A stretch of DNA of 34,119 nucleotides from CAZPAN01 sp964581165 (GTDB lineage Bacteria; Actinomycetota; Coriobacteriia; Coriobacteriales; CADBOM01): the NCBI GenBank assembly GCA_964581165.1, contig CAZOMM010000013.1, positions 1-34,119 on the forward strand, given 5' to 3'. Below the pieces are notes generated by a model that was given only the letters and a program-made list of their open reading frames with translations, was not told the origin of the DNA and did no database searches. Of the stretch, positions 1-8,878 are shown one piece after another. The position numbers and the translations under genes were made by a program. The first letter of the stretch is position 1. Every line of letters starts with the position of its first letter.

Positions 1-1337
1 CCGCGCTGATTATCGGGAACGCTATCTTTAGCCAGAGCGTACGCACGGTTGGACAGATCGACAATTCCTAGCACATCGTCATCGTTTTCCATAGGCAGGC
101 CGAGCATAAAATAAAGCTTGAGCCTACGCCAACCAGCTTCGAATGCGGCAGTAATTGCAGCAAACAAATCGTCTTCTGTAACATTTTTGTTGATGATATC
201 GCGCAGACGCTGAGTACCCGCCTCAGGAGCAAAGGTGAGTCCGGTCTTTTTACCGCCTCCTAAGGCAAGCAAAGCCATGTCTACTCCAAAGGAGTCAAGA
301 CGCTGCGAAGGCAGGGACAAAGAAACACCTGTACCCTCTACAGCAGCGTCTAGCCTGCGTAAAATCTCCTCAATCTGCGAGTGATCGGTAGAAGAAAGCG
401 AAGTAAGCGATACCTCGTCGTAACCAGTTTGAGCAAGCCCTGCAAGTACTCCCGAAATAACAGAATCGGCAGATCTCTCCCTAACTGGCCTATAAGTCAT
501 CCCTGCCTGACAAAAGCGACATCCTCTAGAACATCCACGCAAAATCTCGCAGGACAAACGATCGTGCACCAAATCAGCATAGGGAACTACAGGATCTGCG
601 TGAGGAGAGGCCGCATCAAAATCAGCCAGCACTCGCTTACTTACAACAGCAGGCACCCCGTCTTTTACAGGAACCATCCGCATAGAGTCGTCAGGGTCGG
701 GCGCATATAGAGAGGGCACGTAAAGGCCTGGGATCTGCGAAAAAGCATCCAGCATCTCGGCGCGTGTAAGGCCCTGCTCAATCATTTGCATATGTGAATG
801 CACGAACTCTATGTTAAGTTCTTCGCCCTCGCCAATCATCACCACGTCAAAAAGACCTGCCACAGGCTCGCAGTTGTAAGCGACAGGACCGCCAGCAACA
901 ACAAGTGGGCAGTCCTCGCCGCGCTCGCTAGCTAATATCGGAATGCCTGCAAGGTCGAGCATCTCAACAACATTTGTGTAGCAGAGCTCGTGCTGCAAAG
1001 TAACGCCTATAGTCTCTGCGGCCCAAAGGGACTCAAAAGATTCAAGAGAATAGAGCGGGATCTTATTGTGTCGCATTAACTCGGCCATATCTGGCCAGGG
1101 GACATAAGCTCGCTCAGCACAGGCTCCCTCTATTGAATTGATCACACGATAGAGAATCGAAAGCCCCTGATTGGGAAGACCCACCTCATAAACATCTGGA
1201 TACACGAGTACAAATCGGTATCTCGCATCTGGGTCGTAAGTAGCACCGAACTCAGCGCCGGTGTATCTAGTTGGGCGCTCGCAGCTTAAAAGGAGAGGTT
1301 CTATCTTCTCCCAAAGCGAGGCACATGGTTTTGGCAT
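1..1337 (-). CDS. B12-binding radical SAM protein (TIGR03960-like), 3' end cut by the window
   Basis: About 445 codons are visible. The gene starts at ATG 1337 and runs off the left edge, so the C-terminus is missing. The N-terminal 250 residues resemble the cobalamin-binding half of this radical SAM family. The radical SAM cluster motif CSRGCRFCQAG follows, with iron-sulfur cysteines at about C269, C273 and C276. The frame is open from 1337 to base 3. Members of this family in actinobacteria and clostridia often lie beside a DUF2344 gene and the mre/rod or ribosomal L21/L27 genes; their substrate is not established. It lies 83 bp downstream of the DUF697-like gene on the same strand and may be the last gene of the rod-shape transcript. 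The family call is firm and the function is open. Confidence 0.85.
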   Translation of the reverse strand, partial: MPKPCASLWEKIEPLLLSCERPTRYTGAEFGATYDPDARYRFVLVYPDVYEVGLPNQGLSILYRVINSIEGACAERAYVPWPDMAELMRHNKIPLYSLESFESLWAAETIGVTLQHELCYTNVVEMLDLAGIPILASERGEDCPLVVAGGPVAYNCEPVAGLFDVVMIGEGEELNIEFVHSHMQMIEQGLTRAEMLDAFSQIPGLYVPSLYAPDPDDSMRMVPVKDGVPAVVSKRVLADFDAASPHADPVVPYADLVHDRLSCEILRGCSRGCRFCQAGMTYRPVRERSADSVISGVLAGLAQTGYDEVSLTSLSSTDHSQIEEILRRLDAAVEGTGVSLSLPSQRLDSFGVDMALLALGGGKKTGLTFAPEAGTQRLRDIINKNVTEDDLFAAITAAFEAGWRRLKLYFMLGLPMENDDDVLGIVDLSNRAYALAKDSVPDNQR

Positions 1338-1350
1338 TTGTTTTCCTATA

Positions 1351-1423
1351 GATTTACTGGCCCATAACTCGTGGCCTGTTCTTATATTTAGTGGCCCCAC
1401 AATTTGTGGCCTGTTCTTATTTA
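1351..1423 (-). repeat. 33/34-bp tandem duplication that begins at a stop codon
   Basis: On the minus strand the TAA stop of the DUF697-like gene (1423-1421) opens a 33-bp unit running to 1391. A second 34-bp unit follows from 1390 to 1357, and a third begins with TAAAT at 1356. Both full units share the core ATAAGAACAGGCCAC. In the first unit CCACAA-T-TTGTGG (plus strand) can form a short hairpin. The array fills most of the spacer before the radical SAM gene. Confidence 0.75.
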
Positions 1424-2497
1424 TTGGGTAGGTGCGTCCAAATTGGGATTCTCAAAAGCTAGCTGTCTGCCAAATTCGCAGTACTTGCACATAAGCATAC
1501 CCATACCCAAAGTGATGAGATAGCCTGCCATAACTTTAATAAGCCACGAAAGAATGGGAAGATGCTTGCAGATTTTACGCACAAAGCTCCTAGATGCAAA
1601 AGCCACAAATACCACGGTAGCAGCCTCGAAAATTGTGGACTTTTCTAAACCAAAGCCATATTGACGCTCAACCTGAATTAACATCCGAACCTGATTGACA
1701 GCCATAACAGAAAAATCCGATCCAGGCGTAAAGAACATCGCTGCTGTCACAGCATTCTGATACGCAGTAGAACGCACAATCTGATCGACTTTGGCTTTTT
1801 GAGCAAATGGGAATGATCTAGCAAAAGCATCCCTGATCTTTGGAGCATTTTTCATTACCCATACAGCCAAAGAATCGACCATATCTTCAAAGTCAGCTTT
1901 TTTACAGTGAGGCGAATCATCCAAAGGCGAACCAGTCAATAATTCTACAGGCTCAAGACTTTCTCCTCTTATCGCACTGGGGATATTCCCAATAAGCTTG
2001 CCAGTAGATTCAATAGTTTGACCCAAAAAAGCCCCAAGACTAGCAAGTGTCTCTGATAGAGAGGCACCCATAATCGGACAAATAGACGAACAGATAGATT
2101 CACGCGAGATTACATCTGACAAATTCAAGGGAAACTGTATAAGCTCGGCATTTTCAACAGCTATAACTAAGCTCTCAGCCAAAACCACAGTTGGGATATC
2201 TTTTGACGCAGAAATTGCTGCGATAGCCCCCACCCAAGGAGATTCATTCGCAACAATTATTGTTAGATCTGCCCTACCATCTACCTCACAGAGATCGTTA
2301 AGGAAGGGCTCCACATGCATTTTGACATGATCATCCACCGGCATCAGTGCTTCTTTGAGAAGTGAGATAAGCCTCGGATCAGTGCTCTCGTCAACAAAGA
2401 TTGCTAGATTAAAATCCTCCTTAATGTCGATTGACTCATAATCCGAAGCACCCAAAACACCTTCCACCAAGCTGTCAAGTGAAAATGCAGTCATCAA
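1421..2497 (-). CDS. DUF697-like membrane protein of unknown function
   Basis: This 358-residue protein has no catalytic motif that I recognise. The segment around residues 245-335 (FFTPGSDFSVMAVNQVRML, then a long hydrophobic stretch) resembles DUF697. That family is found at the C-terminus of some Era/YcjF-type GTPases, with a Pro-Gly-(Ser/Ala)-Asp turn, an 'NQVRML' helix and two membrane segments. No P-loop is visible, so a GTPase domain is missing or has decayed. The first 130 residues look like an alpha/beta domain with hydrophobic strands. It lies 262 bp downstream of rodA on the same strand, so a link to cell-envelope growth is possible but only by position. Start ATG 2497; the next codon choice (second Met) would shorten it by one residue. 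Confidence 0.6.
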   Translation of the reverse strand: MMTAFSLDSLVEGVLGASDYESIDIKEDFNLAIFVDESTDPRLISLLKEALMPVDDHVKMHVEPFLNDLCEVDGRADLTIIVANESPWVGAIAAISASKDIPTVVLAESLVIAVENAELIQFPLNLSDVISRESICSSICPIMGASLSETLASLGAFLGQTIESTGKLIGNIPSAIRGESLEPVELLTGSPLDDSPHCKKADFEDMVDSLAVWVMKNAPKIRDAFARSFPFAQKAKVDQIVRSTAYQNAVTAAMFFTPGSDFSVMAVNQVRMLIQVERQYGFGLEKSTIFEAATVVFVAFASRSFVRKICKHLPILSWLIKVMAGYLITLGMGMLMCKYCEFGRQLAFENPNLDAPTQ

Positions 2498-2622
2498 GCT
2501 TCACTCCTTGAAAGCTTCCATCACCTTAAAATCGGCCTCTTAAATCGATCCATATGTTAAACCAGAATTGACACAATCAGTGGCTCGACTGCGCGCAATA
2601 CATAGGTGCACAGATGCCGCGC

Positions 2623-2654
2623 TGTCTCTAACTCTATGTCTCTAACTCTACGTC
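2623..2654. repeat. 14-bp tandem repeat in the rodA downstream spacer
   Basis: TGTCTCTAACTCTA occurs at 2623-2636 and 2637-2650 and begins a third time (CGTC). This is the clearest structure in the 262-bp gap 2498-2759 between rodA and the DUF697-like gene. Near 2710-2760 there is a looser repetition of AAGCCAA-type words. I see no ORF or clear terminator in the gap. Confidence 0.65.
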
Positions 2655-2759
2655 AAGGGCCTTTAGTACAAAGAACTCTGTCTTTGGGTTCGATCTTTGA
2701 GAGAGCTTAACTTAAACGCAGGGAAGCCAAGCTTCAACACAGAAAAGCCAACACGCCAA

Positions 2760-3953
2760 CTACATCCCCTGAACGTTAGTCTCACTTACAGCCTCTCGCG
2801 ACCAAATAGAAAAGATAAGACCCACACAACCCAGATTGCAGATCATGGCCGATGAACCATAGCTCATAAATGGCAATGGAATTCCCGTAATAGGCATAAG
2901 CCCACAACACATCCCAATGTTTTCCAATATTTGAAAAAGCCACATCCCGCAGGCACCCATTATGATCAGCTTGCCAAAGAGGCTCTCGGTGCTAATGGCA
3001 ATCCTGATGCACAAGAAGAGAAGTCCACCAAACAATGCCAGTAAAGCCAACACTCCAAGTAGTCCCAGCTGCTCGGCTACGGTGCAAAAAACAAAGTCTG
3101 TTGGAGCCTCTGGCAAAAAGCCCAAAGCCGACTGCGTAGCATTTCCCAAACCCTTTCCGAACAGGCCTCCACTACCTATAGCAATCTTGGCCTGCTCGAG
3201 ATTGTATCCAGAATCTGAGGTATCAGCGCTCGAATCCAAAAACACCAAAAGCCTGTTCATCTGGTAGTCCTTTATAAAAACATCCCCGCCAGCTATCTCG
3301 TCTAATATGGGATCAATCAAAAGCGCCAATGCAACTACACCAACCAGCCCGCCAACGGTTATCAGCAAAAAACGCCTGTTAGTTCCACCTACAAACAGGA
3401 TCGTGGCACCTATAAAGATAAGTATCAAACCAGTGCCTAGGTCGGGCTGAGTCAAGATGCATAAAAATGGAATTAACAATACCCCGATGCAGTTTATATA
3501 CTCCCTAGGATTATCAATTCTTCCCTGATACCTTGAGACCATCGAGGCCATAAGCAGTATGGTTACTATTTTAGCCAGCTCTCCTGGCTGGAATCTTATT
3601 CCCAAATTTACCCAAGATTGAGCTCCACCTGCGCTATATCCAATTATTGGAAAATGCGGAGATATCAGAAGTAATGCATCTATTATCAAAAGCGGAATCA
3701 GCATTGGAGCAAATATCCGATAGTCGATCCTCCAAAGCACCAACATAAAAACTATGCCAATGCCAACACCTAAAATCTGTCGACTTACCGAATACTCCGA
3801 ACTATCTGCAGTCACAGCCCAAAGATTAACCAAGCCATAGATAACCAGCAGAGCAACCACAGCAACAAGTGGTTTACACACCTCTCTAAATGGGCTTTTA
3901 TTGCGGCTTTTTGCCTCGCTTTTAGGATTTTGAACCTGGGGAATAACTGGCAT
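2760..3953 (-). CDS. rodA: Rod shape-determining SEDS glycosyltransferase RodA
   Basis: RodA is the polytopic membrane transglycosylase that polymerises lipid II for side-wall peptidoglycan, in complex with PBP2. The 397-residue protein has about ten hydrophobic segments. SEDS signatures are visible: GAQSWVNLGIRFQPGELAK near residue 115, ILTQPDLGTGLIL near 165, FLPEAPTDFVF near 280 (this Asp aligns with the residue essential in RodA/FtsW), and GIPLPFMSYGSS near 360. Length matches the family. The start ATG shares one base with the mrdA stop (TAATG at 3953), which implies translational coupling. Pairing with mrdA and mreBCD marks it as RodA and not FtsW. Confidence 0.96.
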   Translation of the reverse strand: MPVIPQVQNPKSEAKSRNKSPFREVCKPLVAVVALLVIYGLVNLWAVTADSSEYSVSRQILGVGIGIVFMLVLWRIDYRIFAPMLIPLLIIDALLLISPHFPIIGYSAGGAQSWVNLGIRFQPGELAKIVTILLMASMVSRYQGRIDNPREYINCIGVLLIPFLCILTQPDLGTGLILIFIGATILFVGGTNRRFLLITVGGLVGVVALALLIDPILDEIAGGDVFIKDYQMNRLLVFLDSSADTSDSGYNLEQAKIAIGSGGLFGKGLGNATQSALGFLPEAPTDFVFCTVAEQLGLLGVLALLALFGGLLFLCIRIAISTESLFGKLIIMGACGMWLFQILENIGMCCGLMPITGIPLPFMSYGSSAMICNLGCVGLIFSIWSREAVSETNVQGM

Positions 3954-6046
3954 TAACGCTCACCTGTATTCGAAACCGACACAGCTTGATCATCTTCTAA
4001 GCCAAATAGCTGAGCCATAACCTTGCGAACAGGAGGCCCTGCCGAAGAAGCTCCTCCACCTCCCTGCTCCATTACGCAGGCACAGCAGTACTGAGGATCA
4101 TCGATTGGGCCAAATGCTACAAACCAAGCATAGTCGTCTCGCTCTGAACTTCCGGTTTCTCCGGTTCCCGACTTAGCTGCGACCTCTACAGAAAAGCCCT
4201 CAAACACCTCACTAACTCCTCCGCTTACCACTGCCTGCCTGAGAGCATCACGCATAATCTGCAAATTTGTTTCTGAAGCCTCGGGCGAAAAGTCGCTGAG
4301 ACTTATTTTCTCGCCAATTACTTCCTGACCAGACTCGTTGAGTACAGCATAGAGAACGTGAGGCTTATACATTGTCCCAGTGGCAACACCAGCGTAGCCC
4401 ACCGCAATCTGCAGTGGGGTAACCAAAACATCTCCTTGTCCAATCGACATATTGGTGAGATCTCCGGGTAGCCATTGCGCATCTTCGGGAGTTTCCCAAA
4501 AATACTCGGCCTTCCATTCGCTATCAGGAATGCGACCGCTCATCTCTCCCCCAAGGTCAATGCCCGTAGCTGTTCCAAAACCCCAAGTTTTAAGGTATTC
4601 GGGCATAACATCTCGCTGATCTTCGCCCAAATACCAAAAGTCACTCGCCACCTCATAAAAATAAACATCGCACGACTGAGCAATCGCAGAATAAATGTCT
4701 ACATAACTATGGCCTGTGGTATCCCAGCAGTTTTGAGAATACGATTCGCCAAAACCTGTCCAAGTTCCACTGCAATAAAAACTTGTAGTGGAATCCACTA
4801 AGCCGTATGTAAGTCCAGCCATACCCGTAAAAGCCTTAAAGGTCGAAGCAGCCGGGTACTGTCCGGCAATGGCCCTGTTGTTCATAGGATAGTTGGATTC
4901 TTCGTTTGTAAGAGATTCCCATAAATCGGTGGATATTCCATCAACAAAGTCATTTGGATCAAACGATGGCGCAGAAGACATTGCAATAATGCCTCCGGTC
5001 TTTATATCTACTACAACAATTGCTCCACAATAAGCATTCGTATAGCCTGAACTTCGAGCAGACTGCAAACCATCAACTAGGGCTTCTTCTGCAACCTGCT
5101 GCACATCAATGTCAATAGTGAGCTTTACATCATCTCCAGGATCTGGATCAACCTCTTCTAGCAGACCGAGTATGTTACCGCTGGCATCAACCTGATATAT
5201 TCGTGCACCCTTTGTGCCTTGAAGCACACTTTCGTAAGCTGCTTCAACTCCAGACTTTCCAACAGAGTCACCCGACTCGTAGATGATCCCCTCGGTTTCG
5301 GCGGCGAGTTCTTCTTCGGAAATGGTTCCAACATAGCCCAAAAGATGAGCAGCCACGGTACCGTATGGATAAGATCTAGTAAAGCGAGTTTCTACAGAAA
5401 CCCCCGGAAAGAGAGCAGAGTTTTCCATGATGTAAGAGATGGCTCTCATCGATACATCGCTTGCTATCACCTTATCTGTTGTAGCTCCACTAGTCTGATC
5501 GTTTAGACGAGCCCTGACAGCCTGCTCGGGAATTCCAAGTACAAGCGAAAGCCTATGAACAAGCTTGCGGCTGTCTATTACTGTGGTGTCACCAACTACT
5601 GTTCTAGAAACTCTACTTGTAACCAATTCCTTTCCATTGCGATCCAAAATTCTGCCTCGTCTAGCTGGAACAGATGTCTCTGAGGTCATGTTCGAAGTTG
5701 CCTGGCTCAAATAGCTAGAGCCATTAAGAATTTGCAAAGCCCAAACCCTAACAGAAATTATTCCTAGAACAGCAGCAGCTAAGATGCCAATAATGTTTAT
5801 CCTGCTTTTGGATATGGTTCTACTAGAATCTCCCGCCCTGCTTGCCTGGTGCTGATGTTTGGGTCTAGAAGGCTCGTCTTTACGCTTAATGCTGCGATTA
5901 ACTCTAACCGGAGTTTTGCTAGATATGAAACTGCGAGCCGAAACGATCGCAACTATTACGGTTGTAAAGACTACAACAAAAACAATTATGGCAAACGCAA
6001 TCGCCGACATAATAGTTAAGCCAACAAGCCTCTCATATACATACAC
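3953..6046 (-). CDS. mrdA: Penicillin-binding protein 2 (elongation transpeptidase)
   Basis: This class B PBP cross-links side-wall peptidoglycan and partners RodA. In the 697-residue reading the PBP dimerisation domain covers about 125-290 and the transpeptidase domain about 335-685. The active-site triad is intact: STFK at 401-404, SCD at 458-460 (the form usual in PBP2) and KSGTG at 625-629. There is an odd feature: a hydrophobic segment at about 14-37, then a 40-residue basic linker, lies before the canonical membrane anchor at 84-106. Typical PBP2 has one anchor. The longest start is GTG 6046; ATG 6010 would still keep the extra segment. Neither has a clear ribosome site. A 163-bp non-coding spacer separates it from mreD, in an operon where the mreC-mreD and mrdA-rodA pairs overlap. 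Confidence 0.95.
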   Translation of the reverse strand: MYVYERLVGLTIMSAIAFAIIVFVVVFTTVIVAIVSARSFISSKTPVRVNRSIKRKDEPSRPKHQHQASRAGDSSRTISKSRINIIGILAAAVLGIISVRVWALQILNGSSYLSQATSNMTSETSVPARRGRILDRNGKELVTSRVSRTVVGDTTVIDSRKLVHRLSLVLGIPEQAVRARLNDQTSGATTDKVIASDVSMRAISYIMENSALFPGVSVETRFTRSYPYGTVAAHLLGYVGTISEEELAAETEGIIYESGDSVGKSGVEAAYESVLQGTKGARIYQVDASGNILGLLEEVDPDPGDDVKLTIDIDVQQVAEEALVDGLQSARSSGYTNAYCGAIVVVDIKTGGIIAMSSAPSFDPNDFVDGISTDLWESLTNEESNYPMNNRAIAGQYPAASTFKAFTGMAGLTYGLVDSTTSFYCSGTWTGFGESYSQNCWDTTGHSYVDIYSAIAQSCDVYFYEVASDFWYLGEDQRDVMPEYLKTWGFGTATGIDLGGEMSGRIPDSEWKAEYFWETPEDAQWLPGDLTNMSIGQGDVLVTPLQIAVGYAGVATGTMYKPHVLYAVLNESGQEVIGEKISLSDFSPEASETNLQIMRDALRQAVVSGGVSEVFEGFSVEVAAKSGTGETGSSERDDYAWFVAFGPIDDPQYCCACVMEQGGGGASSAGPPVRKVMAQLFGLEDDQAVSVSNTGER

Positions 6047-6085
6047 GCCCTTTGGGGCGTTTAACCTTCGTCTTTAAGCACAGGC

Positions 6086-6203
6086 CAAGGTAAAGCTTAC
6101 AACGCTGCCTGCTAACGCTGCTCGCCGATGTTACCTCACCAACGTCGCCCGCCGACACCACCTGCCAGCGCTACCTGCTAACGCTACCAACCAACGCCGC
6201 TTG
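6086..6203. repeat. Degenerate ~13-bp tandem array inside the mre operon
   Basis: On the minus strand about eight units of consensus GYAGCGTTGGCAG run between the mreD stop and mrdA. Period varies between 13 and 14 bp and individual units differ at several bases. It occupies most of the 163-bp mreD-mrdA spacer. At 6046-6061, against the GTG start of mrdA, ACGCCC-TTTG-GGGCGT forms a perfect 6-bp hairpin that could affect mrdA initiation. Confidence 0.7.
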
Positions 6204-6209
6204 CTCCCC

Positions 6210-6791
6210 TTACAGCTTGATTCGCGGTCTTGAAGCCTGCCCCTTACCAAAACCATTACCTAAAAGTCTCCTCATAATTGGGAAGACAAGAGCAGCTATC
6301 ACCAAGGTATAAATAGTCCACGGGAGCACCTTGTAAAGAATAGAACTCAAAAAAGATGTCTCATATCCAATAATGGAACAAACAATGTCGTAGGCAAAAA
6401 ACGAACCAAAGCAGCATATCGCCATTACAATCATCCAAGAAACAAAACTCTGAGTAGAGATCGATTTAATTAAAAGCGGCAAAGTAAAACCTACAACAGC
6501 CATTACAAGCGCCATAACACCAATTGGACCTGCCCCCAAAAGATCAAAAAGAAAGCCCATCAAAAAACCTGCAATTACACTTGCTCTTTGGCTGGTTGTA
6601 AGTGCAACAGGAGCCAATGCTATAAGCATTATGTTTGGGGATATCCCATTTATGGCTATGTTGGGCGCAAGAAAAACCTGAAGCACAAAACCAAGCACAC
6701 ATGCAATAAAAACAGGTACTGGTACCTTCTTTTCTTCTCCTACAGATATATGCCTAGCCTTAGGATTAGATTCGAGATGATAGTTAGGCAT
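6210..6791 (-). CDS. mreD: Rod shape-determining membrane protein MreD
   Basis: This 193-residue polytopic protein has five to six hydrophobic segments, with little sequence outside the membrane. MreD links MreC, MreB and the RodA/PBP2 synthase. Typical features are the ANIAINGISPNIML loop near residue 45 and GFLMGFLFDLLGAGPIG near 75-92, which carries the conserved Gly/Asp pattern of the family. The start ATG overlaps the mreC stop by one base (TAATG at 6791). The N-terminal 20 residues are polar and cytoplasmic. Identification combines motif, size, topology and position between mreC and mrdA. Confidence 0.93.
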   Translation of the reverse strand: MPNYHLESNPKARHISVGEEKKVPVPVFIACVLGFVLQVFLAPNIAINGISPNIMLIALAPVALTTSQRASVIAGFLMGFLFDLLGAGPIGVMALVMAVVGFTLPLLIKSISTQSFVSWMIVMAICCFGSFFAYDIVCSIIGYETSFLSSILYKVLPWTIYTLVIAALVFPIMRRLLGNGFGKGQASRPRIKL

Positions 6792-7825
6792 TAACCATCG
6801 CCCCCATCTTCTGCGCTCGTGCTGGCATCAGAGCTATCATCGCTGGAATTGCTATCATCCCCATCTCCAGAACTGTCCGAAGAAGAATCATCGGAATTGC
6901 CATCTGATGTGGAGTCGTTATCTGATGTAGAGTCATCATCTGATGTGGAATCGTCATCGTCGGCAGTGGTTTCCAAAGGTGTGGCTTCGGTTTCGCCGCC
7001 AGTTAACACTATTACCTCCTCGTTTATATCAAACGAGGCCAAAGGTGCCACAACAATGGTTCTGTAGGTATCTGTATCTTCTCCCTCTATACGAGAAACA
7101 GTACCTACGGTAATGCCACTGGGATAAACACCTCCAAGACCAGAGGTTACAACCGCCTCACCAAGCTCAACCTCTGTATCTGTGCTTATGTAATCCAGAT
7201 AAAGCAAGCCATTAAGAGATCCTGTAAGAATTCCCTCAGTTCGACTGTTTTGTAAAAACACCGATACCGAACTTTGCTCGTCGATGATCAGTCGCACAAC
7301 CGAAGTATTAGTCGAAACACTCTCGGTTTGACCGATCAGACCAGTCGAAGACATTACAGGCATGCCTACTGCTATTCCATCCAAAGAACCCTTGTCTATG
7401 GTGATGGTTCGGTTCCAAGAATCCGTAGTTTGCGAAATAACATTGGCCCCTGTGGCCTCTAAGTTGTACAAGGCAGCAAGGTCTAGCAGAGCCGTCAAGC
7501 GCTCGTTTTCTTGACGGTACTCCTCATATTCGGATAACTGGGCCTTAAGTTCAGCATTTTCTTGCTCGAGTGCTGTTAGGTCTTCAGAAGATGCCGTAAC
7601 GTTAGAAAAACCATTTCCAATAGCTTGAAACGGCACAGCTACTATAGCTCCTAATCTCTGAAGTGGAGAGACTATAGTAGCTACCACGCTTCTGGCAGAA
7701 TGCAAAACTCCGCTATCGCCCTCCAAAGAATAAACAGTCATAAGAGCAAGAGATAGAACCGCCGCAACTATCAAAGTTGCTAGCGGCCCTATCTCTCGTT
7801 TCTTCTTTATGTTAAAGCGGGCCAT
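6791..7825 (-). CDS. mreC: Rod shape-determining protein MreC with acidic Asp/Ser tail
   Basis: MreC is a bitopic protein that organises the elongation machinery outside the membrane. The 344 residues hold a basic N-terminus, one membrane segment at about 15-33, a coiled coil at about 75-110 (ALEQENAELKAQLSEYEEY) and the two-barrel MreC core at about 120-275. Residues from about 280 to the end form an extracellular tail made almost only of Asp, Ser, Gly and Glu. It contains three DDDSTS-like repeats encoded by an 18-bp tandem repeat. The tail is beyond the usual MreC length and looks like a lineage-specific addition. The gene starts 12 bp after mreB. Confidence 0.93.
   Translation of the reverse strand: MARFNIKKKREIGPLATLIVAAVLSLALMTVYSLEGDSGVLHSARSVVATIVSPLQRLGAIVAVPFQAIGNGFSNVTASSEDLTALEQENAELKAQLSEYEEYRQENERLTALLDLAALYNLEATGANVISQTTDSWNRTITIDKGSLDGIAVGMPVMSSTGLIGQTESVSTNTSVVRLIIDEQSSVSVFLQNSRTEGILTGSLNGLLYLDYISTDTEVELGEAVVTSGLGGVYPSGITVGTVSRIEGEDTDTYRTIVVAPLASFDINEEVIVLTGGETEATPLETTADDDDSTSDDDSTSDNDSTSDGNSDDSSSDSSGDGDDSNSSDDSSDASTSAEDGGDG
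6903..6956 (-). repeat. 18-bp x3 in-frame repeat in mreC tail
   Basis: Plus-strand copies at 6903-6920, 6921-6938 and 6939-6956 share TCTGATGT followed by RGARTCRTYA. They encode successive DDDSTS/DNDSTS blocks. The period of 18 keeps the frame. Confidence 0.85.
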
Positions 7826-7837
7826 CTACTCAAAAGC

Positions 7838-8878
7838 CTACTTTTGCGTATACGACCTACGCAAAGCATCCGGATTCTCAAGAGCGCGAGCACAGCCAAT
7901 CACAACATTCGAAAAGGCAGTGTCAGACACAAAAACCGGAACCTCTAGCTCTTGAGCAAGCAAGCGATCGAGCATCTTAAGTAAAGCTCCGCCGCCGGTA
8001 AGCAAAACACCATTTCGGATAACATCTGCAGCTAAGTCGGGATCGGTCTCGTTAAAGGCTTCTTTAACTGCTACAACAATCTCTTGAAGTGGGGCACGAA
8101 TACCCTCTCTTATGTCCTCAGACTGAATAATCTCAGAACGCGGAAGATTTGTAGTCATATCCCTACCAGAAATTTCCATGTCAAGCTCTCCGGTAGAGAT
8201 TGGCAGGGCTGAACCTATTGCGATCTTGATGTCCTCGGCAGTACGGTTACCTATGTAGAGTCCATAAACATCGCGAACATGCCTCATAACCGCATCGTCT
8301 AGCTCATTTCCAGCCACCCTAAGCGAACGGAACGCAACGATGCCTCCCAGCGAGATAACTGCAATCTCGGTTGTGCCCCCACCAATGTCTACAACCATAG
8401 ATCCCGTTGGTTCGTCTACCGGAAGACCAGCTCCAATAGCTGCAGCCATAGGTTCTTCCAACAAAAAGGCTTGTCTCGCACCCGCTTCTATGGTGGCCTC
8501 AAAAACAGCCCTTTTCTCGACAGAAGTTACGCCACAGGGAATACAAATCACGATTCTTGGCTTTGGTCTCCAAAAACTCCTACGTGGACTTGCTTTGTTA
8601 ATAAAGTAACCAAGCATAGCCTCTGTTACGTCGTAGTCTGCAACTACTCCGTCTGCCAAAGGCTTCTCCACATTAATATTGCCGGGATTTCGGCCGATCA
8701 TTTCGCGGGCCTCATATCCTACGGCAAGCACTTTATTGGAGTTCGCATCTATGGCCACAACCGATGGCTCATTAACAACTATACCCTCGCCAGGAATGGC
8801 TACAAGGGTATTTGCAGTGCCAAGGTCTATCGCCATGTCGGTTCCCCATTTACTGAAGAACTCATCTAAAAAAGACAC
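7838..8878 (-). CDS. mreB: Rod shape-determining actin-like ATPase MreB
   Basis: MreB forms membrane-bound filaments that direct side-wall synthesis. The 346 residues match the family length. Actin-fold signatures are seen: phosphate 1 DLGTANTLV near residue 18, VDIGGGTTEIAVISLGG near 168 and GVLLTGGGALL near 294. The start is GTG at 8878, read as MSFLDEFFSKWGTD, a normal amphipathic MreB N-terminus; the leader lacks a strong AGGAGG. It is the first gene of the mreBCD-mrdA-rodA run. A 7-bp hairpin (8911-8929) lies in the leader. Confidence 0.97.
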   Translation of the reverse strand: MSFLDEFFSKWGTDMAIDLGTANTLVAIPGEGIVVNEPSVVAIDANSNKVLAVGYEAREMIGRNPGNINVEKPLADGVVADYDVTEAMLGYFINKASPRRSFWRPKPRIVICIPCGVTSVEKRAVFEATIEAGARQAFLLEEPMAAAIGAGLPVDEPTGSMVVDIGGGTTEIAVISLGGIVAFRSLRVAGNELDDAVMRHVRDVYGLYIGNRTAEDIKIAIGSALPISTGELDMEISGRDMTTNLPRSEIIQSEDIREGIRAPLQEIVVAVKEAFNETDPDLAADVIRNGVLLTGGGALLKMLDRLLAQELEVPVFVSDTAFSNVVIGCARALENPDALRRSYTQK

